Shown in pieces: positions 32,830-42,059 of a DNA stretch of 64,000 bases. Made by a program: the position numbers and the translations under genes. The notes below the pieces were generated by a model. It ran no database searches, was not told the origin of the DNA, and saw only the letters and a program-made list of their open reading frames with translations. Where the stretch lies: positions 1-64,000 of the forward strand of contig JAMXDE010000039.1 in assembly GCA_026770025.1 (NCBI GenBank), given 5' to 3'. This DNA comes from Craspedostauros australis (taxonomy: Eukaryota > Bacillariophyta > Bacillariophyceae > Mastogloiales > Achnanthaceae). How positions within the stretch are numbered: the stretch's first letter is position 1; each line of letters starts with the position of its first letter.

Positions 32830-33163
32830 TTCCTTTCTTCCTTGTTGTCTGCGCGCATTTTCGTGATGGGTGGCAACAGAAGGATCCAAACCAGAACCCG
32901 AGAGGGAGTGCGATCAACAGAAGGAGACCCCCATGCGACCAAGACAACACACAACTCCATACTCGAGCACATCAACAACAGACATCGAATTGCAACGCAT
33001 ACTACTATTCATCACGCAGTGTATGGTACGTACTCATACGAATACAAGCCATTGAAGACACACCATTGATATCTCTGCCTCGTAGTAGATAGCTCAGACC
33101 ACACATTTCCTCGACAGCCAATCCAACGCCAAAAGACCACCAACCATCAACCATCCTCTCAAC
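32830..33163 (+). promoter_or_regulatory. Conserved 5' flank of ankyrin gene B
   Basis: Related to 4540-4924. Shared blocks include GCGCATTTTCGTGATGG, the AGAAGGAGA-CC region and the CA-rich leader CAACCATCCTCTCAA before the ATG. Likely promoter and leader; the start of transcription is not defined. Confidence 0.4.
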
Positions 33164-34105
33164 ATGCCGAATGTTACGAACGAACAACTCGTTGATGCTG
33201 CCGTCGCAGGTGACATGTCGGTGTTGAAGGAGTGGAAGAAGCAGAACGAGACGCAGAATGAAGGAGTTGATGTCAACATGGTTACAGGCGGCTTTGGTTC
33301 CACTCCCCTCCATGTGGCATGCTCCAACGGCCAGCTGGAGTGTGTGAAGTACCTCATCAAATCATGTGAGGCGAACATCAACTGCCAAAACATCGATGGT
33401 GCCACTCCCCTTCATTTGGCATGCTACAACGGCCACCTGGGGTGTGTGAAGTACCTCATTGAATCATGTGAGGCAAACATCAACTGCAAAACCAACGATG
33501 GTTCCACTCCCCTTCATGTGGCATGCCTCAACGGCCACCTGGAGTGTGTCAAGTACCTCACCGAATCAGGTGGAGCGAACATCAACTGCCAAAGCAATCA
33601 TGGTTCCACTCCCCTTCATTACGCATGCCACGGCGGCCACCTGGAGTGTGTGAAGTACCTCATTAAATCATGTGAGGCGAACATCAACTGCCAAAGCAAC
33701 AATGGTTCCACTCCCCTTCATTGGGCATGCCACAGCGGCCAGCTGGAGTGCGTGAAGTACCTCATCAAATCAGGTGAGGCGAACATCAACTGCCAAGACA
33801 GCGATGGTGACACTCCCCTTCATTGGGCATGCATTAATGGCCACCTGGAGTGTGTGAAGTACCTCGCCGAATCAGGTGGAGCGAACATCACCTGCCAAAA
33901 CAACAATGGTGACACTCCCCTTCATTGGGCATGCCACAACGGCAAGCTGGAGTATATCGAGTCCCTCATTAGAGGACTTTCGCCTTCAGTTCACCCACAA
34001 CTGCAACAACGCTGGCAACAATACGAGCAAGAGAATGAACACAAACACAGTAGCCACAAGAGGACCAACATCAGCATTGGAGAAGACCGACTCAGATCTT
34101 TCTAA
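33164..34105 (+). CDS. Ankyrin-repeat protein, copy B
   Basis: A 313-residue protein: N-terminal helix-like segment, then seven ankyrin repeats of about 34 residues (residues about 45-285, core STPLHWACHSGQLECVKYL), and a short charged tail rich in His, Lys, Gln and Glu (QYEQENEHKHSSHKRTN). Repeat units are very similar at DNA level. Copy A has four units, so unit number has changed recently. Ankyrin repeats mediate protein binding. The stop at 34103 results from one extra base relative to copy C (TTTCTAA versus TTCTAAA), after which the family tail would continue in another frame. Start chosen by the conserved leader and by agreement with copy A. Confidence 0.8.
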   Translation: MPNVTNEQLVDAAVAGDMSVLKEWKKQNETQNEGVDVNMVTGGFGSTPLHVACSNGQLECVKYLIKSCEANINCQNIDGATPLHLACYNGHLGCVKYLIESCEANINCKTNDGSTPLHVACLNGHLECVKYLTESGGANINCQSNHGSTPLHYACHGGHLECVKYLIKSCEANINCQSNNGSTPLHWACHSGQLECVKYLIKSGEANINCQDSDGDTPLHWACINGHLECVKYLAESGGANITCQNNNGDTPLHWACHNGKLEYIESLIRGLSPSVHPQLQQRWQQYEQENEHKHSSHKRTNISIGEDRLRSF

Positions 34106-34912
34106 ACTGGGAACAGGACAGACACCATCTTCTTGTGTGGACAAGGCGACGAACAGCAACTAACCAAGGCAACTGCTGAAGTCCTCATGATCACCGTCCC
34201 ACCCATTGAGACACTGATCGACAAAGGAATCCAACATCAGCACACGAATGATGGCACTGACGACGGTGCAGCCCCCATCCAAACAACCATCCCTCTTCCC
34301 AACCTTCAACCAAAACACGTCCGATACATCCTCCAATGCATCTACACAGGCGAGAAATCCTTCAATGACAGCGCTCGTGACAACGCCGCCACACACATCG
34401 GCGCTCACTCCAACTCTCACCACGATACAAATGCCTCTCACCAGCCAACTCCCATCCTCACTGGACAGGATGATCTGCACTAGCTGATCCTTGTGGCCAA
34501 CGAGTTTGGCTTCAGGTGACTCAAGCTTGTTCTTGAAGCGGAGTTGGCCCACAAATATCTCACAGAGGATACCATGATAGATGCGGTGATATTCGCCGAT
34601 CAACACAACTGCTTGGTGTTGTAGGATGCAGCAATGAGAATGGCAGCTGAAAGTGAGAAGGATATGTTCACTCATCTAGATTTAAGCAAACTGATTCTAC
34701 AACCCCAACTGATGACGGAGATCCAGGTGTTTTGCGGTGGAAGAACAGAGAGCGCTAGTATTGATGATGAGTACAACCACCTGTCCATGATGGACCTGTA
34801 CAAGGTTGTTGATGAGGATGAGGGTACAGCACAAGTGGATTCATACATGGATTGGGCGACATTGGTGGGCTTCGTGCGCTCCATGAGAACCAGCTCTATG
34901 AGAACCAATTGA
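34106..34912 (+). pseudogene. Decayed BTB/POZ domain downstream of ankyrin copy B
   Basis: Counterpart of 5641-6420, nearly identical from 34241 on, with the same interrupting codons: TAG 34481, TGA 34517, TAG 34622. Here the ankyrin and BTB parts happen to be in the same frame apart from the stop at 34103. The C-terminal 92-residue piece (34634-34912) equals that of copy A. Shared stops show that decay came before this duplication, or that gene conversion spread the decayed version. Confidence 0.6.
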
Positions 34913-36354
34913 TCCGAAGTGATTGTGGCGGACGGCACTGCCGAGGAAGAGGAGTGAAGCAGTTCACTCCAGCAACAGCGCTTGAGGAGCGAACACATCA
35001 TGGAGTGGAGTAGCGCAGACGGCAAAGTCTGAGCAATTTGATAGCAATTAGATATTCTCTATATTACTTATCAAGAGAGCCTTCAGACTCGCATGTCGTG
35101 TGACCTGTACGAGTAGTCGCGGTGCGGGCACGGTGCAAAGAGATGACGAGCCATCAATCCAATGCCGCATCGCACATGCCAAGTCATGCATCAATTCAAT
35201 GCCAACGCTCGTGTTGAGTGAAAAGACGAAAGTTGGTTTGCACGTGCTGAAGAGAGTGCCGCAAGCGGAACCACCACGACATCAAACAATCGCTCGATCA
35301 TTGTAAAGTCCAGTTGCGCGGCGTTTTGATGTGACGGGGAGACGAGATGGTTGTGAGTGTGAATGTCGGTGGGCGAGGAGCATGGAATATGAGCGCCGTG
35401 GAGCCAGCGCCATGGAGCCAGCGCCATGGAGCCTCCGCTGGATTCACACTCATATTCGTCATCTTGACCATTGGTGTCTTGTGATACGTGAGCGTTTGCT
35501 CTGTTGTTCGGGCCAGCCATTGGGGCAGTAGATGAGCCAAGCAATGAAGCAAGAACCATGCGCCTCGCCAATTGCGCTTTGGTCATGCTTCATGCGATCG
35601 CTCGCCGCCGGCGGAGTACGTGAGGCTTGATGCGGTCCAACCACTTTGCTGGGATGGCGACTGCTCCAGCATCCAAAGCGATGCGTCTCATGCGCAGTGC
35701 ATTGGTGCCATGCGATGCTTCGCTCCCAAGCCGTTGCTTTCCACACCTCAGAACGAATTCGCCGCAGGGTGAGAGTCTTGCTCCGTGCTCCAGCTTGACG
35801 ATTTGACGACTTGGGCATCGGCATCATCTGTCGAAAGATACGCGGAACCGAAGTCGACGCCAAGAGATCGCGCGCGTCGCCCACATGATGCGTGGTCCGA
35901 CCTCAGCTCTCTCGTCCATCACCTGCACTTTTCCGCGCAACACGTGTGCCTGCCTAGTTCAGTTGGCGGAATTGAAGCAGCGAAGACCGCGGTCATTATC
36001 TCAGAGGTGTTTGTACCAATAGTCGTACGAGTAGAGGGCAGTGTGCTCGTACGAGTATCATGGTGGTTGGAGACCATGGTGCGCGTAGTTGTTGTGTGCT
36101 GTGGTGTTGGGTGAAAGGAGCGCACACGATCTTGGTGGTGTTGGTGATGTCTCCCTCTTCCACGATCTTCTGCTTCTTGGATTCTCGTTCTCATTTGTTG
36201 ATGTGGAGGTTGTGCGTGTTTGTCTTGTTGTGACATGCATAGCTCAACGTAAAATATGAAATATCAATACGCACTAGCTTGATACCACAATCACAATTTA
36301 CAAAGGTTGAAGTTGTCGGCGCGACGTGGCCACAGACAGCAAGCCAAAATGATG

Positions 36355-36358
36355 TTAA
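36355..36358. other. Unoccupied TTAA target site
   Basis: GATGTTAAAACCAAAG here corresponds to GATGTTAA | transposon | TTAAAACCAAAG in copy A. It is either the ancestral empty site or the product of precise excision. Confidence 0.9.
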
Positions 36359-37329
36359 AACCAAAGTTCATGCAAAGTAAACTTCAATATTCAGAATCAC
36401 TGATAGCCAGGTGCCTACATGTACTATTGAGTTTTATTTGTAAACGATGTGTTGTTGAGATATTCTATCATACAATTTGCAGTTATTTGGATGGTTTTTG
36501 GTTGTGCTCTAGACTAGTTTATTGTATAATAACACATCACCCACAAAACTCTGCAACGAGCGCTATCGTTTGCTGCATTCTTCGTTGGGGGAGCGCGCAG
36601 CCGTCCGCTGGGAAAGGACACTCTCCAACACATTGATCCGTGGAGGGACAAAGTCAATTAGCCGGAGGCGCACCTGCCGATTCTTCCAATGGCTTCTCGT
36701 CTCTTTAAATGTTGCATGTACATCTCCAGTTTGAAACGGAACCGCCTTGTTGGTGCTGCCGACGGGTTCGCGGAAAGGGGAGGGATCTCGTTTGGTGTAA
36801 CGCCTCATTAGTCTCCGCGCGGCACGTCCCAGGCAAAGGCCACGAGATTTGGCGAGAGAGCCTCCTTGGTTCACTCCTCATCCCTTTCGGCGTCGGTGCG
36901 CTCTTTCATTGACAATGGTTGGCTGCTGGTCCGATGGCTGCTGATCTGGTGGCTGCTGAATCGGTCTGCAAGCATGGTGCATTGCCCCACATCGCAGCCT
37001 ATTCGCCATGATTCAAACAGGCAACGTTCCATTCGTCTCGGACTGTCTCCTATGTCTATGTATAATACGTATGGCACACATGCAAGTACCTGTATAATAT
37101 ATTGAAGGGCTTTGGTATACTCAAGTGCTCTACTATTACATTGCCTCTATGGTGTTGTATGATAATGGTGTTGTATGAATGTACATGGTGTTGATGTTGC
37201 ACGTTTGCAACATCTTCTTTTGTGTATTTCAGTGTGGGGTATGATGCCTACAGCGGGATTCCTCGATGGGGTGCAACTCGTCATTGGAAAGGAATTGACG
37301 ACGCGTGATCATCATGCAATCATTGTCGT

Positions 37330-38076
37330 TCAAACCCGTTGCCTCTGGTGACACGCAATCTGCTGCTGCAGCATGAAGCCTTGAAATCGCATCTGGCACA
37401 TACGGAAATGATGCGGCCCGATCGTTTGCAACAGAGTTATCAGGACATCCTGGCGCAGGCTCTTGCTGTGCAGACTTCGCTGCGATCGGTGTAGTTCGAC
37501 GCATTGCATGACGCGCAGCTTGGCGATGGCGCAGACCTGTGGCGATTCCACCTGTTTGAGGTAATGGAAGATCTCGTGGATGAAGAGGAGGAACTTCGAC
37601 GCGGCCTTCGATCTGTTGGTCAGCGCCGGGAGCTTCTTGGGGTACGATGTTTGAGTCATGATGAGACTCATGTTGCGGTTGGGTGTGGCGGGGACTGTTG
37701 GAGTTTGCTGCAGCACGATGGGACTGCGCTTTTGGCTTTGATTGGGCTTGGTACAGTGGCTGGTGTTTGTTGTTTGGCCGTTTGTTTGCATGGCGGTTGT
37801 TTGCAGTATGCGTGGTTGTTGGGTTGTCTGTTTGGTCTTTCGCAGCTTTATGGTTGGTGTTGGTTGATGTAGGAACGATGGAAGCAAATCGTAAGAGTGA
37901 GGGCTACCGACGAAGGTTTCCTCCGGTGGCTCTGAGTGTTGCCGGCCATTACCTCCCGGCCTTGCTCTCTTCATGATGTTGTCGCTGTTGTCATCATTGG
38001 GGGTAGTTGTTCCTCTCTCTCTTGGTCTCGTATTCTGTCCGCCTTTGCGCCACCTCCGTTGTTTTGCGCTTGGCAT
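37330..38076 (-). CDS. Unrecognised 248-residue protein, copy B
   Basis: Same reading as 21715-22461, with no residue difference noticed. It starts at ATG 38076, has a disordered Thr/Asn/Pro-rich N-terminal part and a helix-prone C-terminal domain (around KFLLFIHEIFHYLKQVESPQ). Identity may reflect recent duplication rather than selection, because the surrounding non-coding sequence is equally conserved. Confidence 0.4.
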   Translation of the reverse strand: MPSAKQRRWRKGGQNTRPRERGTTTPNDDNSDNIMKRARPGGNGRQHSEPPEETFVGSPHSYDLLPSFLHQPTPTIKLRKTKQTTQQPRILQTTAMQTNGQTTNTSHCTKPNQSQKRSPIVLQQTPTVPATPNRNMSLIMTQTSYPKKLPALTNRSKAASKFLLFIHEIFHYLKQVESPQVCAIAKLRVMQCVELHRSQRSLHSKSLRQDVLITLLQTIGPHHFRMCQMRFQGFMLQQQIACHQRQRV

Positions 38077-38743
38077 GGCCAATCCCAAGTTTTGTGAGGC
38101 GGCTTCCTGTTTTTGGGCATTCGGATTGGGGCCTCGTCGAGGTTCGGATTGCTGAAGTATGTGATAGAGGCTGCTTTGTCACAAGTGTTATGGAGCCCAT
38201 CATGATTTGTGTCGTTCGCGACAGTTCGTGGAATCGTGCACATAACGACGTGTGTTCGGAGTCCAGTCTTCCCATCAAAACGGTTCGGGTTGGTGCCGTC
38301 CAATGCTTCCTCCTTTCGTGGACGGGAGAGAGTGGCTTGATGCGCGTACGACTACGGGCTACACCAAGGTCGCTATTCCTCTGTTGCTGTCGTCGTTGTT
38401 GGCGTTCCTGCGGCCCTTGTCCCCATTGTCGTTTCTTCACTCCCCTTCTCTCACTCTCTCTCGGTCACTCTGGCCTTGTGATGTTCCCTCCCTTGTTCTT
38501 GTTCCACTCCGACGTGTTTGGAAACTCGACGCTAACAAAGCAGAGGATCGGGTTTTTGTTCGAGGCTATTCGCACAGCAGGCGTCGTCTTCGGGTTGCCA
38601 GTATCACTGGACTCTTGGTTGGTTGGCAACATCGCCAGTTTCCCACTTCGGATCGACAGTCTGGGCGAGCATCATGGCACTACGACTATGTACTGGGAGG
38701 GGATCGTCGATGTCATTCGCCCATTCACTGCTTTATGCCATTG

Positions 38744-39564
38744 ATCTGTTGTTCGTGGTTCGTGTTGCGTCCCACCAGACGCGTGCTGGTGGAGAGATTC
38801 CGTCTCATCAATTCATCACTAATTCATCACCAATTCATCGGAAGGGATGCACAAATCCGAATCGAAGAACCGCATACTGCTGAATGGACACATGCGTCAT
38901 GACTATTCGACGTTCGCAATGAGAACCACAGCGACGGTTTCTCCCTTTCTGGGTCGGCATCCTCAGCATCATTTAGTCCTTTCCTGAATGCGAGCTGTAC
39001 GCAGGCGTGTCTGGTAAGGGCACCATTCTTCTCGTTGTTGTCTGGCAACTGGGACGCGCGCAAACGATCCGTCCACGATCGTGATGAGTTCACATTGTGG
39101 TGGCGACCGTGCATTCCTTGTGAACGCGGTGAATGGTGCTTCCCACGACGACACCGCACACACGACGATGACGTGAGGCTTGTCTGCGATGTTCTTCGGC
39201 ATCCACAGAATGAGAAATAGCTCGCCTTCTGGATTTCACGAAGGCAACGCAAGAAGTTCTGCACATCCAGGTTCTCGTTCGTTGCTGACTCAGCCCGATC
39301 GACGCTCGCATTGCACCACACAACCCAACAACGGGAAGCCAAAAGATGAAACTCAGTACTCTACAATGACTGCTCTCCTCTGCATCCATTCCGGAAGTTG
39401 AACACGAAGACTGCGCATTCCACTTGAAGACGTTGTCGGTCTACCTTCCTGCCTTCATCAGCTCTCAATCATCAACCATCAACCTTCAATCGTCGTCGTC
39501 GTTGCTGCCAGTTCCCTCGACAACTCTCCAGGAGATTGGAAGAGCCGACGCAACAGCAGCTGCA
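38744..39564. other. Transition from repeat-rich to gene-rich DNA
   Basis: No confident gene. A minus-strand segment at 38969-39202 has protein-like composition (DKPHVIVVCAVSSWEAPFTA) and may be a remnant. The last 150 bases before 39565 are CA/TC-rich with CAATCATCAACCATC-type runs, like the leaders of other genes here, and probably include the promoter/leader of the GGCT-like gene. Confidence 0.35.
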
Positions 39565-40311
39565 ATGACAACCCCAGCTTCTCATCGCGGACCGCCACAG
39601 ACACGATGGCTCTTCTCTTCTTCCGTCGCCCTCATCATCGCGGCGTTTTGGATTGGAGCAGTTCCAGCTGCATCTTTGTCGGCAGCAACTGCTCCGCGGA
39701 AGCTCTATCGATACTTCGCCTACGGCTCCAATCTGGTGCCTTCCACGATGATGGCGCTGCGCCAGCTCGATCCCATCGACGCCACAGCTGCCGTCCTTCC
39801 CAATTACAGACTGGTGTTCCGAGGCGCCAATCTGCCAGGTGTCGAATCATCCGCAGCATTCATCGAGCCGTGTCATGACGACGCGACTGCGCAATGCGTG
39901 CACGGAGTGCTGTACACGCTGTCCGCGGCGGACTTTGCCACGGTCGGCAACACGGAAGGTGTCCCGTTCGCCTACCGATGGCAGAGCTGCGATGTCTTTC
40001 CTTACATCGGAGATGCGGCGTATGCTGGTAGAGATGCCATGAATGGCGACGCGAGTGCATGCTTGTCGGCGTTCACCTTGATTTCCGGCAGGAGCATACC
40101 CTCGAGTCCACCCAGCTCGTCGTACTTGGGGTTGTTGCAGGAAGGCGCCGCGAGGTGGAAATTGGATGATGAATTCCAGCGGTACCTGGCGGATGTCAAG
40201 ACGGCGCGCAACCTGATTCCTCCGCAAGGCACATCAGGTCTACTGCTCAAGTCAGCCGAGCTGCGCGCGAGGAAAAGCCGAGAATACTATTGGGAGCGAA
40301 TGTTGCCATGA
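39565..40311 (+). CDS. Gamma-glutamylcyclotransferase-like (GGCT/AIG2-fold) protein
   Basis: The 248-residue frame from ATG 39565 has a hydrophobic N-terminal segment (SSSVALIIAAFWIGAVPAAS), a likely signal peptide or anchor, then the GGCT-fold signature FAYGSNL (YGSNL at 53-57). The middle contains NYRLVFRGANLPG and VHGVLYTL, and Glu131 in NTEGVPFAY fits the catalytic Glu position of the family (human GGCT: Glu in EQEG). Family members cyclise gamma-glutamyl peptides to 5-oxoproline or act on gamma-glutamylamines. The substrate here is unknown. The frame is open 47 codons further upstream, but only from a TTG. The gene is convergent with the thioredoxin gene, 373 bp apart. Confidence 0.75.
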   Translation: MTTPASHRGPPQTRWLFSSSVALIIAAFWIGAVPAASLSAATAPRKLYRYFAYGSNLVPSTMMALRQLDPIDATAAVLPNYRLVFRGANLPGVESSAAFIEPCHDDATAQCVHGVLYTLSAADFATVGNTEGVPFAYRWQSCDVFPYIGDAAYAGRDAMNGDASACLSAFTLISGRSIPSSPPSSSYLGLLQEGAARWKLDDEFQRYLADVKTARNLIPPQGTSGLLLKSAELRARKSREYYWERMLP

Positions 40312-40684
40312 CGGAAACAGGTGGAATGGACAGGGGAGAAATGCTTCTGGTGGGTACGTTTGTATGATAAAATTGATATTATACAATTCAAGCCTCCATG
40401 AGATGTGTTGTGTTATGGGTCATGAAACAGAGTAGATGAGCATTCATCCTGTCTTACTTGCGCAAGGAGGCGACTTAATGGCCTACAGTGTTGGCGTAGA
40501 GAACTGTTTGCCTACTCATGCAGATGTGAATGCGTCCAGAGAGAACGCTTGTCTTGCTTTAATGATGCCTGTCTGCCTGCCTGCCTGCCTAAATGCATGT
40601 ACATGACACACTGCTTGCCATGTTTCTCCTTCCTCTGCCGAGCATCATACTACTCTTAGTATGGCGTCGCATATCGCAGCCCAA
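40312..40684. other. Convergent intergenic region with (CTGC)n run
   Basis: 3' ends of the GGCT-like and thioredoxin genes face each other. A short run of TGCC/CTGC units at about 40572-40590 is the only structure seen. Confidence 0.5.
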
Positions 40685-41347
40685 TCACTCGGGTGAGAGC
40701 ATGTAATCATCTGCTTGTTGGACCAACGAAACGAACCCATTCCCTTTGTTCGTCTGCGTCTGCGTCTGACCATCCGACTTTCGATTGGAAGATCTTGAAA
40801 CGGTCTGCACAAGATGGCCGTCAACGAAATCCTCCAACCCTTGCCTGTCAATGACACCTTTGTGCACAACTGCCGCGAGAGCCCTATCCTTGCCAACGTT
40901 GCTACTGCCGTGAAACAGAATCAAAGTCGGTAAACTCTGCGGCAGCACGTCATTCATCAAGAGTTCCAGCTTCAGGTTGGGACACTTTTCTTCCACGTTG
41001 TATGCACACACGGTCAACGATTCCTTATGCACGATGGCGAAATCCTCAATAATGGGTTCGATCAGCTTGCAAGGTCCGCACCATGGTGCGTAAGTCTTGA
41101 TGAGGAATGGCTTCGTGCCACGAAAGATGCTTTGGTAGTTGTCATCGTTCAACTCCAAGATGGGCGCGTGGCCTTGCGAATCGATGGATCCTGCAACGTC
41201 CGCAACATGGGGCTTTCGTTGGTGGATGCCGTCAGGGGCAATTCCATACGCGGAGCATTGCGCCATGCAAATCAGGGAAATGATGGCTGCGCGCAACGCA
41301 TTGCATACGGTCCTTGTCATCATCGCTTGTTTGCTCTTGTGCTGCAT
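40685..41347 (-). CDS. Thioredoxin-domain protein with signal peptide
   Basis: From ATG 41347 the frame encodes 220 residues (other Met codons at 41323 and 41320). An N-terminal hydrophobic stretch (RAAIISLICMAQCSAYG) looks like a signal peptide. The junction C-S-A-Y could serve as a plastid (ASAF-like) cleavage site, which is uncertain. The thioredoxin fold follows at about 60-180, with the redox motif WCGPC at 89-93 and the cis-proline in LPTLILFHG. The tail after about 185 is Gln/Thr/Ser-rich. It should catalyse dithiol-disulphide exchange in the plastid or the secretory system. The gene is divergent from the S1 gene with about 700 bp between starts. Confidence 0.85.
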   Translation of the reverse strand: MQHKSKQAMMTRTVCNALRAAIISLICMAQCSAYGIAPDGIHQRKPHVADVAGSIDSQGHAPILELNDDNYQSIFRGTKPFLIKTYAPWCGPCKLIEPIIEDFAIVHKESLTVCAYNVEEKCPNLKLELLMNDVLPQSLPTLILFHGSSNVGKDRALAAVVHKGVIDRQGLEDFVDGHLVQTVSRSSNRKSDGQTQTQTNKGNGFVSLVQQADDYMLSPE

Positions 41348-42059
41348 TCGTTTCAAGGGGGATCCGGTGAAGTGTGGTTGCGAAGTGTGAAGGAGTATTT
41401 GGATGTTGGTGTAACTGTGTTGGAAATGATCTCGTTGTCAGAGGATACTTGTGTGTGTGTGTGTAGTAATACACACACGAGTACTATACGAGTGACGATC
41501 AAGGACGCAACAGCGCCAGCTGGTTGGTGTCGATCGTTGACGACTGTGCAGATGCGCCTGCGATGGTGACACCCCCAACAACATCTACGCGAGAAAAGAC
41601 GTCGGAAGTCAACGAATTGTGGGTGTTGGGCAGTTTCCGCTTTCGTTGACACCCTTTGGGTCGTGGATAATTTGAATCAGTCCGTACGTCGTCAGTTCGT
41701 CCAACAACCACCAAAACCCAACGAGACGACCAATCTGTTCTGCCGACCCACCAACGATGTTGCTGCTTTTGATGTGTCAGGTTCGCCCACACCTCTTCCC
41801 GCCGCTCTCTCTCTCTCTGCCAACCACCACCATCGCCACCACCAAGGAAACCAAGGATCGAGAACAGAACTGTGATGTGGAAGAAGCCAACACAAAAAGA
41901 GGAACAGCCAACAAGAGAGACCGTGTGCTTGAGAAGGTTGCATTCAGAATCGATACATCAATTCATTGATTGATCATCAGGAATTCGGATACTCTCCACT
42001 TCACGATCCTGATATACGCTGTGAGAAAGAACAGGGATTGTAGCAGGAAACAAGAGACA
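41348..42059. promoter_or_regulatory. Divergent intergenic region (thioredoxin / S1 protein)
   Basis: This 0.7-kb stretch separates two divergent starts and should contain both promoters. A GT/CA run lies at about 41450-41478. No TATA box or initiator was recognised with confidence. Confidence 0.4.

Larger units (their letters stand above)
34241..38743. repeat. Segmental duplication, copy B (transposon-free)
   Basis: A continuous 4.5-kb block equivalent to 5749-7852 joined to 20740-23130. The left edge lies in the BTB relic: upstream of 34240 copy B matches copy C better, and downstream it matches copy A. The right edge is abrupt at 38743. The part 34913-37329 contains open frames but no recognisable gene. 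Confidence 0.9.
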
